Shown: positions 1 through 10,189, counted from the stretch's first letter. The stretch: DNA of 64,000 nt from an uncultured Muribaculaceae bacterium (GCA_905233915.1 CAJOFM010000002.1:124001-188000); one strand, 5' to 3'. Numbers and translations: made by a program. The notes: generated from the sequence alone by a model not told the origin.

Positions 1-1
1 C

Positions 2-61
2 AAGGCTGCTAACCTGAAGTCGAAGCTCGCTCAGCACATCAACAAGCTGAACCAGGCCTAA
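2..61 (+). CDS. rpsT: 30S ribosomal protein S20, C-terminal end (partial)
   Basis: Only the last 19 codons and the TAA stop lie in the window. The translated tail, KAANLKSKLAQHINKLNQA, has the lysine- and alanine-rich helical character and the final INKL-type motif of bacterial S20, which binds 16S rRNA early in 30S assembly. The 5' part lies outside the window. The call rests on tail similarity and on the neighbouring tRNA. Another small helical basic protein cannot be fully excluded. Confidence 0.7.
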   Translation, partial: KAANLKSKLAQHINKLNQA

Positions 62-112
62 GCAATTAGGAGCGCGGCCCCTCCCACCAGGAGCCGTGGT
101 TCAGCAAGGTAT

Positions 113-184
113 GGCCCATTCGTCTATCGGCTAGGACGCAAGATTTTCATTCTTGAAAGAGCAGTTCGATTCTGCTATGGGCTA
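113..184 (+). tRNA. tRNA-Glu (anticodon TTC)
   Basis: The cloverleaf folds by eye. The acceptor arm GGCCCAT pairs with ATGGGCT (one G-U), the D arm begins GTC, the anticodon stem CAAGA/TCTTG encloses the loop TTTTCAT with anticodon TTC, and the T arm contains TTCGATT. The discriminator is A184. A full CCA is not encoded (the sequence continues CCG). It lies 51 nt after rpsT and is followed closely by a terminator. Confidence 0.95.
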
Positions 185-189
185 CCGCA

Positions 190-234
190 GCAAAGCGTTA
201 ACCTAACGGTTCAACGCTTTGCCTTGTGTTTTTT
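190..234 (+). terminator. Rho-independent terminator after tRNA-Glu
   Basis: A perfect 10-bp inverted repeat (GCAAAGCGTT at 190-199, AACGCTTTGC at 213-222) with a 13-nt loop is followed by a T-rich tract at 229-234. It probably ends the rpsT/tRNA-Glu transcript. Confidence 0.8.
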
Positions 235-740
235 ATGCCCACCAGCACAACAACACAACAATCCCCCCTCAAACCCACAGCCCCCACAAACCTCCCACCA
301 AACAAAACCCACAACCCGCTCAGCCACATCAGGCACACAGAGACAAAACCCAACTCAAACATTTCGATGTTATACCGCTCCTAATGCGATACTAAAAATG
401 GTGATTGTTCTGAGCGCCAATTAGATTGTGAAGAGAGCTAGGAACCGGAACGTCTGCAATGCAGCTAGTCTGCAGTTGCGGCGTTTTTCTTTGCACATAT
501 ACTATCATCATTCAAAGAACACACAAAATACAGTGGGCGACCAGAGACAAACATCTCGCTGGAATCATTATTTTTGAGAATTGTGCTCTACTATGAGAGA
601 AATTTCTTACTTTTGCACTTCATAGTTGACATTTGTTAGATTTCTGGAGCTCATTTGTTGTGAAAAACAGCGAATTCGACAAATCCCAGCTATACATTTT
701 GTTTTGAGACACCTAAACGAGAGCAAGACTAACCTTACAA
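235..740. other. Intergenic region with a terminator-like hairpin and a promoter
   Basis: I find no convincing protein gene here. A hairpin with arms around CGTC...GGCG (451-483) and an inner GCAG/CTGC stem is followed by TTTTTC at 484-489, like a Rho-independent terminator. It has no gene directly upstream, so a short non-coding transcript in about 360-489 is possible. At 608-615 TACTTTTG matches the TAnnTTTG -7 box, with TTGTG at 581-585 as a possible -33 element. This is the likely promoter of the polysaccharide cluster and would leave a leader of about 120 nt. Confidence 0.45.
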
Positions 741-2279
741 ATGGCAGAAGAAAACCTACAAAGGGAAACAAGGTCCGCCGCAAATAAACGCATAGCAAAG
801 AATACTATAGCGTTATATGCGCGTATGGTTTTTGCCATGCTTGTAAGCTTGTACACCTCACGAGTTGTTTTACAAACACTTGGTGTAGACGATTTTGGCA
901 CAAATGGCATTGTTGCTGGCATTGTCATCCTTTTCTCATTTGTCAATAACACGTTAGTAGGCTCCATTCAACGATTCCTGAATTTTGAACTTGGCCGACT
1001 AAACGACAAAGGGGTAACCAACGTTTTTTCCAATGGATTTCACGTTCAAGTGATTTTTTCTATAATCGTGGTTCTGCTTGCTGAAACCATTGGATTATAC
1101 TACTTAAATCACTATCTAAATGTGCCAGATGGCAGGCTTTATGCGGCGAACTGGGTCTATCAGTTTTCTATATTTGTAACGGTTTTGCGCATAATCCGTT
1201 CTCCCTTCATTGCAAGCGTTGTCGCTTACGAGAGAATGACAGTATTTGCCATTATTGGAATTGTGGATGTTTGCTTAAAACTGTTGATCGTATATCTTCT
1301 CCTCATATCTCCATTTGACCGACTGATAACCTATGCTGCCCTTGGAGCATGTGTTTCCCTGGGAATAACTCTGTTCTATATTTATTACAACCAGACACGT
1401 CTCAAACTGTGCCGTATCCATCGTGAAATCGACCGTCCACTTTTAAAACAGATGCTCTCCTTTTCCGGATGGACGATATTTGGAAGCGCCGCATTATTAG
1501 CTACATTCCAGGGTGTGGATCTCATCATTAACTTCTTCCATGGTGTAGCCGTAAATGCTGCTCTCACAATCGCTAATCAGGTGTATGGTGCAGCCTATAG
1601 CCTAACATCTAATTTCCAGACGGCATTTAATCCTCAAATCACCAAGACTTATGCCAGCGGCGAAATGACAGATCTGTATGACCTTGTATATCGCACCACC
1701 CGATATAGCTTCTTTTTGGTGATCATCTGTGTCATTCCTTTATTATTTGAATGCGGCAGATTACTGGAGCTCTGGCTCGGGACTGTGCCTCATTATGCCA
1801 AAGAATTCTGTAATTTGATGATGATGATTTGCATCATCGACGCGCTAGCCGCACCATTATGGATGTCGGCTTACGCCCGTGGGAACATTCGGAATTATCA
1901 AATTATTGTCAGCAGCATTCTGTTCCTCAACTTCCCGATCACGGCAGGATGCATGGCAATTGGGATGTCGCCCGTTGTAGCTTTAATCATACGGTTCATT
2001 ATTACCGCTATTGGTTATTGTTATCGTATTATCTATATGAAAACCACTTTGCACATGCCGCTTACCAAATATCTCAGCAAAGCCATCAAGCCATGTGTCT
2101 TTGTTTTCATCCCGGCAATATTGGTTGCACTAGCATTGCATTACAGTGTCTCATTCCATACGATAATAATGACCACAATCCTGGTGCTTACCACGGGAAC
2201 AGCTGTGCTCATCTTTGGTTTGCAACATTCTGAGCGATTGGCACTTCGCACCACTCTCAAGAACAAATTCGTTAAGTGA
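741..2279 (+). CDS. Oligosaccharide flippase, Wzx/MOP-type membrane protein
   Basis: A 512-residue, strongly hydrophobic protein with about 12-14 predicted membrane segments along its whole length. The N-terminal pattern (a basic start, then a helix leading to TSRVVLQTLGVDDFG) is typical of Bacteroidales lipopolysaccharide or O-antigen flippases of the polysaccharide biosynthesis family. Such proteins move lipid-linked oligosaccharide units across the inner membrane before polymerisation or transfer. It is the first gene of a compact cluster: the next gene starts at its stop codon, and two glycosyltransferases follow. That context supports a role in surface-glycan export. The substrate cannot be read from the sequence, and the symbol is withheld for that reason. 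Confidence 0.85.
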   Translation: MAEENLQRETRSAANKRIAKNTIALYARMVFAMLVSLYTSRVVLQTLGVDDFGTNGIVAGIVILFSFVNNTLVGSIQRFLNFELGRLNDKGVTNVFSNGFHVQVIFSIIVVLLAETIGLYYLNHYLNVPDGRLYAANWVYQFSIFVTVLRIIRSPFIASVVAYERMTVFAIIGIVDVCLKLLIVYLLLISPFDRLITYAALGACVSLGITLFYIYYNQTRLKLCRIHREIDRPLLKQMLSFSGWTIFGSAALLATFQGVDLIINFFHGVAVNAALTIANQVYGAAYSLTSNFQTAFNPQITKTYASGEMTDLYDLVYRTTRYSFFLVIICVIPLLFECGRLLELWLGTVPHYAKEFCNLMMMICIIDALAAPLWMSAYARGNIRNYQIIVSSILFLNFPITAGCMAIGMSPVVALIIRFIITAIGYCYRIIYMKTTLHMPLTKYLSKAIKPCVFVFIPAILVALALHYSVSFHTIIMTTILVLTTGTAVLIFGLQHSERLALRTTLKNKFVK

Positions 2280-3319
2280 TGACATCTTTACTGAAAGTGA
2301 TATATTATAAGTGGCGCTTCCGGTTGAAATACTGGAAATCACCCACACGGCTGCCTAGGTTGGAGCAATATCGGGGCAAGAAGAAATGCCTTGTCATGCT
2401 TGCCGCCGACTATGGCAATTTAGGTGATGTGGCTATCACTTATGCACAAGAAAAGTTTTTGAGAGAACAGTTGCCTGGGTACGAAATAGTGGATGTACCC
2501 ATCAGCAGCACGCTGTTAGACTTGAATGCATGGCGCGATGTCTGTACAACCGATGACATTATCACAGTGGTTGGTGGAGGCAACATGACCGACTTGTATT
2601 TCGACATCGAATTGTTACGCCAAATGGCAGTCGAGGCGTTTCCTAACAATCGGGTCATACTCTTTCCACAGACGATGTTCTTCAGCGAGACACCTGCTGG
2701 ACGATATATGAGAAAACGTGCAAAAAAAGTGTACTCAGAACACAATAATTTGACGATTTCTTCTCGTGAACGATTTTCTTTCCTGGCGATGAAAGAAATG
2801 ATCCCCAATAGCCTGCTCATGCCTGATATAGTGATGACGCTTGACGAGCGGGAGCCAGCAGTTGAGAGAAAAGGCATCACATTATGCCTGCGACAAGACA
2901 AAGAGTCAAAGGTAACTGAAGACTATAAATCCGAGTTGGAAAAAGAACTACTACAGAATCACAAACTCACTCATTACGACACACATATTGGCCGTGATGG
3001 GCTCACCCTGAAGGCTCGTGAAGAAGAGTTACATAAAATCTGGTCACAGTTCCGCTCGAGCGAATGGGTCGTTACAGATCGCCTGCACGGCATGATTTTT
3101 GCGTTTATAACAGGCACACCATGTATCGTTCTCCCCAACAACAATTATAAGATTGAAGGATGCTATAGTTGGATTAAAGAATGCGGATACATCCATTATA
3201 TAGACAACCACACCACGATTGACGATGTAATCAGCATGATTGGCAAACCCATAACAAGTAATTTTGAAGATGTTTCCACAAGAATCTATTCAGAATTCAG
3301 CAAACTGTTAATGGCATAA
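2279..3319 (+). CDS. Polysaccharide pyruvyl transferase family protein
   Basis: A 346-residue protein. Family signatures are an N-terminal GNLGD at about residues 46-50, GGGN at 99-102, and the C-terminal sugar-nucleotide-binding-type segment TDRLHG (about 266-271) followed by a hydrophobic stretch with TGTPCIVL. Members (PF04230) commonly add pyruvate ketals to exopolysaccharide sugars, though many are uncharacterised. The ATG at 2279 overlaps the flippase stop by one base (TGATG), which indicates translational coupling. The in-frame GTG at 2276 is less likely to be the start. It probably decorates the same glycan that the flippase exports; the exact acceptor is unknown. Confidence 0.8.
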   Translation: MTSLLKVIYYKWRFRLKYWKSPTRLPRLEQYRGKKKCLVMLAADYGNLGDVAITYAQEKFLREQLPGYEIVDVPISSTLLDLNAWRDVCTTDDIITVVGGGNMTDLYFDIELLRQMAVEAFPNNRVILFPQTMFFSETPAGRYMRKRAKKVYSEHNNLTISSRERFSFLAMKEMIPNSLLMPDIVMTLDEREPAVERKGITLCLRQDKESKVTEDYKSELEKELLQNHKLTHYDTHIGRDGLTLKAREEELHKIWSQFRSSEWVVTDRLHGMIFAFITGTPCIVLPNNNYKIEGCYSWIKECGYIHYIDNHTTIDDVISMIGKPITSNFEDVSTRIYSEFSKLLMA

Positions 3320-3509
3320 CGTTAAGGAAATCCCTAATATCTCATCAACATATCCAAAACAATGCTATTGTTCTTCTTGTAGCACCGCTGCAATCGGTGG
3401 TGCCGATATGGAACGAAAAGCCCCTGTTCTCCTCTAATTATCAATTCACAAGAAAAAACTAAAAAGCTGCTGAATTTAGGAGATTAATAAAAACTCCAAG
3501 CTATTACTA

Positions 3510-3540
3510 TTGGAAGGTCTGAAATTATTACTTATCTTTG
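3510..3540 (+). promoter_or_regulatory. Bacteroidota promoter for the GT4-GT2 pair
   Basis: TTG at 3510-3512 and TATCTTTG at 3533-3540 are separated by 20 nt, matching the -33/-7 pattern of the primary Bacteroidota sigma factor. Its position rules out the in-frame TTG at 3538 as a start codon and supports ATG 3604. The rest of 3320-3509 holds only a small hairpin near 3381-3402. Confidence 0.75.
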
Positions 3541-3603
3541 TGCCGTAATTTGGGATCAATGTCTACTGATATCAGCAGCATTTCTTCCCATTATGTTTGT
3601 GAT

Positions 3604-4713
3604 ATGAAGAATATTCTCTTTTTCCATTTTGACTTACAAGGCGGCGGAGCAGAAAAAGTTCTCGTCAACTTGCTGAATAACTTGGATGCGAACAAGTACC
3701 GTATCACGCTTCAGACTATCTTTGGCACTGGCCCGAACATCAAAGACATTCCTCATAATGTTCGATTCGAATATTTATTCAAGAAGATATTTCGTGGTTC
3801 CAGTAGAATCATGAAATTTGCTCCACCATGGCTTCTCCACAGGTTGATTGTTAGAGATAATTATGATATTGAGGTGGCGTTTATTGAATCATCACCCACC
3901 AGAATCACATCAGCCTGTCCTAATAAAAAAACGAAGAAAATAGCCTGGGTGCATACGACTTACACTAAAGATCATTCCATAATCAAGTCCTATCGTAATC
4001 GCAACGAAGCTGTCAAAGCATATAATAAATTTGACCATATTGCCTTTGTTTCAGAAGATACACTAAAAGCATTTCAGGCCATGATGCCTGAAGTGACAGT
4101 ACCGATGAGTGTGGTTCATAACGTCATTGATCTTGATCAAACCAGGCAATTAGCGCAAGAACCGTGTCCTATTGTATGCGACAAATCTCTCGTGAACTTA
4201 TATTCTGTTGGAAGATTGACAAAGGTAAAGGGATTTGACCGATTGTTAAACTGCCTATCAAAATTGGTCGCTGGAGGTATCTCCAATTTCCATCTGTACC
4301 TCTTAGGGCAAGGGGAAGAACACGATAATCTTATCGCACTAACTGAGAGTCTAGGATTAAACGATTATGTAAGTTTTCTTGGTTATGATACTAATCCATA
4401 TCGCTACGCCAAACAAATGGACTTGTTTGTGTGCTCATCATATATTGAGGGATATAGTACAGCTGTGACCGAGGCCATTACGCTTGGTGTCCCTGTCCTC
4501 ACTACTAAATGTTCTGGCATGAATGAGATTCTTCAAGAAGGAAAGTATGGCATGATCGTTCCAAACGATGAAGCCTCGTTACTGGAAGGCTTGAAAGAAT
4601 TAATTGTCGATACAAACAAAATCGATGAGTATCGCCAACGCATTGCTGCAGGAGAAAAAATGACCACACAAACTTTTGTGGCAAAATATGAAGAATTATT
4701 CGATACTATATGA
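3604..4713 (+). CDS. Glycosyltransferase family 4 (GT-B fold)
   Basis: A 369-residue retaining glycosyltransferase that transfers a sugar from a nucleotide donor to a growing surface glycan at the cytoplasmic membrane. The N terminus MKNILFFHFDLQGGGAEKV carries the glycine-rich acceptor-side loop. The C-terminal domain begins near SVGRLTKVKGFDRLL, and the EX7E donor-site motif is E282 to E290 (YIEGYSTAVTEAITLGVP). I chose ATG 3604 because the longer frame would start inside the promoter. Its last four bases overlap the next gene (ATGA), so the two transferases are one translational unit. Donor and linkage are unknown. Confidence 0.88.
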   Translation: MKNILFFHFDLQGGGAEKVLVNLLNNLDANKYRITLQTIFGTGPNIKDIPHNVRFEYLFKKIFRGSSRIMKFAPPWLLHRLIVRDNYDIEVAFIESSPTRITSACPNKKTKKIAWVHTTYTKDHSIIKSYRNRNEAVKAYNKFDHIAFVSEDTLKAFQAMMPEVTVPMSVVHNVIDLDQTRQLAQEPCPIVCDKSLVNLYSVGRLTKVKGFDRLLNCLSKLVAGGISNFHLYLLGQGEEHDNLIALTESLGLNDYVSFLGYDTNPYRYAKQMDLFVCSSYIEGYSTAVTEAITLGVPVLTTKCSGMNEILQEGKYGMIVPNDEASLLEGLKELIVDTNKIDEYRQRIAAGEKMTTQTFVAKYEELFDTI

Positions 4714-5717
4714 GTAAGCCCATTATATCTATTGTAATGCCCACTTATAATGTGGAGCCGTATCTGCCAGCAGCCATAGAGAGTGTGATTGCTCAAACCC
4801 TTGGCGACTGGGAGTTGCTCGTCGTGGACGATGGCTCTACAGATGCCAGCAATGCTGTTGCGCAGCGTTACGCAGCCAACGACCATCGAATAAAAGTATT
4901 GAAAAAAGAGAATGGAGGATTGAGCGATGCCCGCAATTATGGTTTAGAGCGTGCACAAGGGCAATTTGTTCATTTCTTTGACAGCGATGACTCGATTGAG
5001 CACGATTTCTACGAGACTTTGGTCGCTGCCATTGAGCAAAAAAATGATGATTTTGTTATCTGCGGGTTTTACAAAGACCATGAACAAAACGAAGGTGAAA
5101 TTTGGTCCGAAGCCTTTCATTGTGACGAGATAAGAACCCCACTTCCCAAAAACTTAAGTTATAATAAAAATATCTACTATTATGCTTGGAACAAGTTATA
5201 CCGGACAGAGTTCTTGAAGAAGAACCAACTATTCTTTGAGAAAGGTCTTAGTGTAATAGAAGATGTTGAATTTTTTTCCCGAGTGATAGATTGCTCGCCA
5301 TCGTTCAGATGCATTGATTACCTTGGCTATCGGTATCAAATCAGGAAAAGGCCAACTTTGGGTAACGAGTACAGCGAACAGTTAATACCGTCCCACCTAA
5401 GAAGCGTATCCATCCAGTGTTCATTGCTCGAAAAGTTTTGCGGTGATAAAGAGATTCTGCAGCATGACCAGGGAGACATGGCATTGTCGACTGTACAATG
5501 GGTATTGCATTGTCTATTTAATTATTCAAACTACGGCTTTTTCAAGAAATACAATAAAGTAAAAGAAGTCATTAACGATAAAAATGTCCAGCATTATATC
5601 AGGGATTATAAAACGACGGGCTTTGTTAACGGCTTCATGAAAGTGGCTACCAAGAATAAATGGGGGCTTCTCATAGCCATATTTTACTCATTGAGAAAGA
5701 AGTTACTCCGACAATAG
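4710..5717 (+). CDS. Glycosyltransferase family 2 (GT-A fold)
   Basis: A 335-residue inverting transferase. It opens with the typical GT2 start ISIVMPTYNVEPYLPAAIES, followed by VVDDGSTD (about 39-45) and the metal-binding DSDD at about 91-94. The C-terminal part is basic and has no obvious membrane anchor. It starts on a 4-nt ATGA overlap with the GT4 gene and closes the polysaccharide cluster; a tRNA on the opposite strand follows. It most likely adds one sugar to the repeat unit that the flippase exports. The sugar donor cannot be inferred. Confidence 0.9.
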   Translation: MSKPIISIVMPTYNVEPYLPAAIESVIAQTLGDWELLVVDDGSTDASNAVAQRYAANDHRIKVLKKENGGLSDARNYGLERAQGQFVHFFDSDDSIEHDFYETLVAAIEQKNDDFVICGFYKDHEQNEGEIWSEAFHCDEIRTPLPKNLSYNKNIYYYAWNKLYRTEFLKKNQLFFEKGLSVIEDVEFFSRVIDCSPSFRCIDYLGYRYQIRKRPTLGNEYSEQLIPSHLRSVSIQCSLLEKFCGDKEILQHDQGDMALSTVQWVLHCLFNYSNYGFFKKYNKVKEVINDKNVQHYIRDYKTTGFVNGFMKVATKNKWGLLIAIFYSLRKKLLRQ

Positions 5718-5781
5718 ATATTGTCAAATAGTCAAAAAAAGGAAGGAGATGGACCCATTGGGTTATCTCCTTTTCCTTTGG

Positions 5782-5852
5782 TTGCCTTGCCCGGACTCGA
5801 ACCAGGAAATGCGGCACCAAAAACCGTTGTGTTACCATTACACTACAAGGCA
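5782..5852 (-). tRNA. tRNA-Gln (anticodon TTG)
   Basis: On the minus strand the acceptor arm TGCCTTG pairs with CAAGGCA, giving the U1-A72 pair typical of tRNA-Gln. The D arm is GTG...CAC, the anticodon loop TTTTGGT gives TTG, and the T loop contains TTCGAGT. The discriminator is A (position 5782). CCA is not encoded. Confidence 0.93.
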
Positions 5853-5959
5853 ATCCTATGTCAACCGAACAGTTGCCTGTCCAAATTGCGGTGCAAAATT
5901 ACTGCTTTTTTTTGATTTGCAAGGTTTTTATCGCATTTTTTTGCGACCCTTGGCCCAAA

Positions 5960-7252
5960 TCACTTGACAATCAGCAGATAATAATTTTTCTTACCCTTTT
6001 GTGCAAGGATATATTTACCGTTGAGCAGCATGTCGGTGCTGGCAGGCATGTTGGGATCGGCAATTTTCTCCTTGTTGACGCTCACGCCACCGCCCTGGGT
6101 CAGCTTGCGCATCTCACCCTTGCTGGGGAAGACGGCTGCCACGTCGGTCAGCAGCGAGATGAGGGGAGTGCCCTCGTCGATGGCACTGCGGGGAACCTCA
6201 AAGGTGGGAACACCCTCAAAGACACTCAACAGCGTGTCTTCGTCAATCTTGTGCAGGATGTCCTTGGCCTTGTTAGAGAAAAGAATCTGCGATGCCTCAA
6301 CGGCGTTCTCATATTCCTCGGCGCTATGCACCATGGTGGTGATTTCCTTGGCGAGGCGCTTCTGCAGCGGACGCAGACCGGGATCCTTCTCCTGCTCGGC
6401 GACAAGCTCAGCAATTTCCTCCTTGGTCAAGTCGGTGAATATCTTGATGTATTTCTCGGCGTCGGCGTCGCTCACGTTGATCCAGAACTGATAGAACTTG
6501 TAGGGCGAGGTGCGCTTGGGATCCAGCCACACGTTGCCGCTCTCGGTCTTGCCGAACTTTCCACCGTCGGCCTTGGTAATGAGCGGGCAGGTGATGGCGT
6601 ATGCCTCACCGCCGTTCATGCGGCGGATGAGCTCGGTACCCGTGGTGATGTTACCCCACTGGTCGCTACCGCCCATCTGCAGGCGGCAATTCTCGTGCTC
6701 ATACAGGTACAGGAAGTCATAGCCCTGCAGCAACTGGTAGGAGAACTCGGTGAACGACATACCATGGTCGGCATTGGCAGCTAGACGCTTCTTCACACTG
6801 TCCTTGGCCATCATGTAATTGACGGTGATGTGCTTGCCGATGTCGCGGATGAAGCTCAGGAAAGAGAAGTCCTTCATCCAGTCATAGTTGTTCACCACGA
6901 TGGCATGGTTGGGTGCGTCGCTGTCAAAGTCAAGGAACTTGGCCAGCTGCTGGCGGATGCACTCCTGATTATGACGCAGCGTCTCCTCGTCGATGAGCTT
7001 GCGCTCCTGTGACTTCATCGAGGGGTCACCAATCATGCCTGTTGCACCGCCAATCAATGCGATGGGGCGGTGTCCCGCACGCTGCAGGTGCTTGAGCATC
7101 ATGATGCCCACCAGATGGCCGATATGCAGTGAGTCGGCGGTGGGGTCGATGCCCACATAACCGCTGGTCATTTCCTTGTTGAGTTGCTCCTCGGCACCAG
7201 GCATGATGTCGTTGATCATGCCGCGCCATTTCAGTTCTTCTACAAAATTCAT
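5960..7252 (-). CDS. tyrS: Tyrosine--tRNA ligase
   Basis: A 430-residue class I aminoacyl-tRNA synthetase that charges tRNA-Tyr in the cytoplasm. HIGH is at residues 43-46, the KMSKS-equivalent loop KFGKT is at 232-236, and the tyrosine-pocket signature around QLLQGYDF and GGSDQWGN is intact. The C terminus carries an S4-like RNA-binding domain ([10 protein letters not shown] region). Length is normal for bacterial TyrS. The promoter box TACCTTTG lies at 7301-7308 on the minus strand, about 50 nt before the ATG, and is preceded by a heptamer array. A tRNA-Gln gene follows on the same strand. Confidence 0.97.
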   Translation of the reverse strand: MNFVEELKWRGMINDIMPGAEEQLNKEMTSGYVGIDPTADSLHIGHLVGIMMLKHLQRAGHRPIALIGGATGMIGDPSMKSQERKLIDEETLRHNQECIRQQLAKFLDFDSDAPNHAIVVNNYDWMKDFSFLSFIRDIGKHITVNYMMAKDSVKKRLAANADHGMSFTEFSYQLLQGYDFLYLYEHENCRLQMGGSDQWGNITTGTELIRRMNGGEAYAITCPLITKADGGKFGKTESGNVWLDPKRTSPYKFYQFWINVSDADAEKYIKIFTDLTKEEIAELVAEQEKDPGLRPLQKRLAKEITTMVHSAEEYENAVEASQILFSNKAKDILHKIDEDTLLSVFEGVPTFEVPRSAIDEGTPLISLLTDVAAVFPSKGEMRKLTQGGGVSVNKEKIADPNMPASTDMLLNGKYILAQKGKKNYYLLIVK

Positions 7253-7300
7253 CTTATCTTTATCTTATTATTATTGATTAATTTCTTCTCTATTAGCCGA

Positions 7301-7346
7301 CAAAGGTACAAAAATGTTTTCAGTTTTCAGTCTTCAGTCCCTAGTT
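7301..7346 (-). promoter_or_regulatory. tyrS promoter with phased heptamer array
   Basis: Read on the minus strand, degenerate heptamers of the ctgaaaa type (7346 down to 7315) end 6 nt before the -7 box TACCTTTG (7308 down to 7301). The same phasing is found at three other promoters in this window. Confidence 0.6.
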
Positions 7347-7402
7347 TTTAGTTGGTACCACTTTCTTTGGTAAGTGAAAAGAGATAAGTGAAAAGTTTTT
7401 AG

Positions 7403-7410
7403 TAAATTTG
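7403..7410 (+). promoter_or_regulatory. -7 box of the mutS promoter
   Basis: TAAATTTG fits TAnnTTTG and lies 27 nt before the mutS ATG. A gtgaaaag motif stands just upstream, a looser version of the phased heptamer arrangement. The in-frame TTG at 7408 lies within this box and is therefore not a start. Confidence 0.5.
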
Positions 7411-7437
7411 CAAGTTCAAAACAAACTAGCAAGCACG

Positions 7438-10059
7438 ATGGCTAAGGACCCGTTAAATACACCGATGATGAAGCAGTTTGTCGAGATGAAAGCTAAGCAT
7501 CCCGACGCTATTTTACTGTTCCGAGTGGGAGACTTTTATGAGACTTACCTGGAGGATGCGGTGACTGCCAGCGAAATCCTGGGCATCACCCTGACACGTC
7601 GCAGCAACGGGGCTGCCGCAGCTACCGAGATGGCGGGTTTCCCGCACCATGCGCTGGACACCTACCTACCCAAGCTGGTGCGCGCCGGCAAGCGAGTCGC
7701 CATCTGTGACCAGCTCGAGGACCCCAAACTGACCAAAAAGCTCGTCAAGCGCGGTATCACCGAATTGGTGACCCCCGGCGTGGTCGTGGGCGGCACGATG
7801 CTCGACCGCAAGGAGAACAACTGGCTGGCGTCGGTACACTTCGGCAAAAAGATGTTGGGCGTGTCGTTTCTCGACATCAGCACGGGCGAGTTCCTCACCG
7901 CCGAGGGCAACGAGGAATATGTGGACAAACTGCTGGTCAACTTCTCTCCCAAGGAGGTACTCATCGAGCGCAGCAACCGTCAGCGGTTTGCCGCCACATT
8001 CTCGTCGCGCTACCTGACGTTTGAACTCGAGGACTGGGTGTTCACCTTCGAGGCAGCCAACGACCGTCTGTTGAAGCACTTCGAGACGCGCAACCTCAAG
8101 GGCTTCGGCATCACGAGCATGGACAATGCCATCATCGCCAGCGGTGCCATCCTGCACTACCTCGACATTACCCAGCACACTCAGCTAGGGCACATCACCC
8201 ACCTGTCACGCATCGAGGCCGAGCGTTATGTGCGTCTCGATAAGTTCACCATCCGCAACCTGGAACTCGTGGCACCCATGAGTGATGACGGCAAGTCGCT
8301 GCTCGACGTCATCGACCGCACCATCTCACCCATGGGCGGGCGCATGATGCGTAGATGGGTGCTGTTTCCCCTGCAGGATGTCAAGGCCATCAACCGACGC
8401 CTCGACGTGGTGGAGCACTTCATGCGTGACCCTGAGGGGCGAGAACTGGTCAAGGAACGCCTGGAACTCATCGGTGACCTGGAACGCTTGACGTCCAAGG
8501 CCGCCGTGGGACGCATCACGCCGCGCGAACTCGTGCAGCTCAAGAGCGCGCTGCAGGCCATCGAGCCGATAAAACTTTACTGCTCACAATCGTCATGTGA
8601 AGTGCTGCGCACCATGGGTGAGCAGTTGAACCCCTGTGCCCTGATTCGTGACCGCATCGAGCGCGAAATCAACCCTGACGCACCCAACCAGGTCAACAGG
8701 GGCAATATCATCTGCCGCGGCGTGGATGCCCAACTCGACGAATTACGCGACATCTCCAGCAGCGGCAAGGACTATCTGGTGGCTATGCAACGCTCCTTGA
8801 GCGACCAGACGGGCATTCCCAGCCTGAAGATAGCCTACAACAACGTGTTCGGCTACTATATCGAGGTGCGCAACACCCACAAGGACAAGGTGCCCGAGGA
8901 TTGGATTCGCAAGCAGACGCTGGTCAACGCCGAGCGCTACGTGACGCAGGAACTCAAGGAATACGAAGAAAAAATCTTGGGAGCCGAGGAAAAGATTCTT
9001 ATTATTGAGGGGCGCCTGTTCAACGAACTGGTGACCGCAGTGACCGAGTACATCCCGGCTATTCAAAACGATAGCGCCATCATCGCCCAACTCGATTGCC
9101 TCAACGCTCTCACACGCGTGGCGATGGAAAACCGCTACAACCGTCCCGTGCTCGACGACAGCCTGGACATCGACATCGCCATGGGGCGCCATCCCGTCAT
9201 CGAGTGCCAGTTGCCCCCGGGCGAGACCTATGTGCCCAACAGCATCCGCCTGAGCAACGATGAGCAGCAGATCATCATCATCACGGGTCCCAACATGGCC
9301 GGTAAGTCGGCACTGCTGCGCCAGACTGCACTCATCACCCTGTTGGCCCAGATGGGCAGCTTTGTGCCCGCCGAGCAGGCACGCATCGGTGTGGTGGACA
9401 AGATTTTCACCCGCGTGGGCGCCAGCGACAACATCTCGCTGGGCGAGTCCACCTTTATGGTCGAGATGACCGAGGCAGCCGCCATCCTCAACAACATGAG
9501 CCAGCGCAGCCTCATCCTGTTCGACGAGTTGGGCCGCGGTACGAGCACCTATGACGGCATCTCCATCGCCTGGAGCATCGTTGAGCACATCCACGAGCAT
9601 GCCTCCAGGCCCAAAACGTTGTTCGCCACCCATTACCACGAGTTGAACGAGATGGAGAAATCCTTCAAGCGCATTGTCAACTACAACGTGAGCGTGAAGG
9701 AAATCAACGGCAAGGTAGTGTTTGTGCGCCAACTGGTCAAGGGAGGCAGCGAGCACAGCTTCGGTATCCATGTCGCCAAACTCGCCGGCATGCCGCCCAG
9801 CATCGTCAACCGAGCCAACGAAGTATTGAAGCAGCTTGAGGCTAATAACCAAGGAGGCAGCGCCATCACCAAGGACCTTGGCGACGTGGCCACAGGCCGC
9901 TCGGGCTACCAGCTCTCCATCTTCCAGCTCGACGACCCCGTGCTGAGCCAAATCCGCGACGAGATCCTCACCATCGACATCAACAACCTCACGCCCGTCG
10001 AAGCCCTCAACAAACTCTACGACATCAAGGGCATCCTTACCGGCAAGAAACAACGATAA
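7438..10059 (+). CDS. mutS: DNA mismatch repair protein MutS
   Basis: An 873-residue mismatch-recognition ATPase that scans newly replicated DNA and recruits MutL. The N-terminal domain has the mismatch-wedging Phe-X-Glu (F33-Y-E35 in GDFYE). The core and clamp domains follow. The C-terminal ATPase has Walker [10 protein letters not shown] at about 617-625, and the signature [20 protein letters not shown] and FATHYHEL. Length is standard for MutS1. The ATG at 7438 ([13 protein letters not shown]) is preferred, because upstream in-frame TTG is inside the promoter. It is divergent from tyrS with a shared spacer of 185 nt. Confidence 0.97.
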   Translation: MAKDPLNTPMMKQFVEMKAKHPDAILLFRVGDFYETYLEDAVTASEILGITLTRRSNGAAAATEMAGFPHHALDTYLPKLVRAGKRVAICDQLEDPKLTKKLVKRGITELVTPGVVVGGTMLDRKENNWLASVHFGKKMLGVSFLDISTGEFLTAEGNEEYVDKLLVNFSPKEVLIERSNRQRFAATFSSRYLTFELEDWVFTFEAANDRLLKHFETRNLKGFGITSMDNAIIASGAILHYLDITQHTQLGHITHLSRIEAERYVRLDKFTIRNLELVAPMSDDGKSLLDVIDRTISPMGGRMMRRWVLFPLQDVKAINRRLDVVEHFMRDPEGRELVKERLELIGDLERLTSKAAVGRITPRELVQLKSALQAIEPIKLYCSQSSCEVLRTMGEQLNPCALIRDRIEREINPDAPNQVNRGNIICRGVDAQLDELRDISSSGKDYLVAMQRSLSDQTGIPSLKIAYNNVFGYYIEVRNTHKDKVPEDWIRKQTLVNAERYVTQELKEYEEKILGAEEKILIIEGRLFNELVTAVTEYIPAIQNDSAIIAQLDCLNALTRVAMENRYNRPVLDDSLDIDIAMGRHPVIECQLPPGETYVPNSIRLSNDEQQIIIITGPNMAGKSALLRQTALITLLAQMGSFVPAEQARIGVVDKIFTRVGASDNISLGESTFMVEMTEAAAILNNMSQRSLILFDELGRGTSTYDGISIAWSIVEHIHEHASRPKTLFATHYHELNEMEKSFKRIVNYNVSVKEINGKVVFVRQLVKGGSEHSFGIHVAKLAGMPPSIVNRANEVLKQLEANNQGGSAITKDLGDVATGRSGYQLSIFQLDDPVLSQIRDEILTIDINNLTPVEALNKLYDIKGILTGKKQR

Positions 10060-10189
10060 AACCAGTCGTTAGTCCTCACCTAACTTCTAACTAATAAATC
10101 GGTCATCATGCAGATTTAAAGAATGTTCTTCTTGTATTTCTTGTTTTCCTTTTTTTACCGGAATTGGTAGTTTGTCTTGAAATATTTAC

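Noticed and set aside
224..424. 66-residue open frame after the first terminator
   Set aside because: The composition is Pro/Thr/Gln-rich low complexity, it starts inside the terminator T tract, and it has no recognisable domain.
3538..3603. Upstream TTG extension of the GT4 gene
   Set aside because: The TTG lies within the -7 box, so it would not be transcribed as a start; ATG 3604 fits the family N terminus.
5858..6784. 308-residue open frame opposite tyrS
   Set aside because: It is antisense to the complete tyrS gene and is Gly/Leu/Val-rich because of the codon bias of the other strand.
8743..10053. 436-residue open frame opposite mutS
   Set aside because: Antisense shadow of mutS; the sense strand has all MutS motifs.
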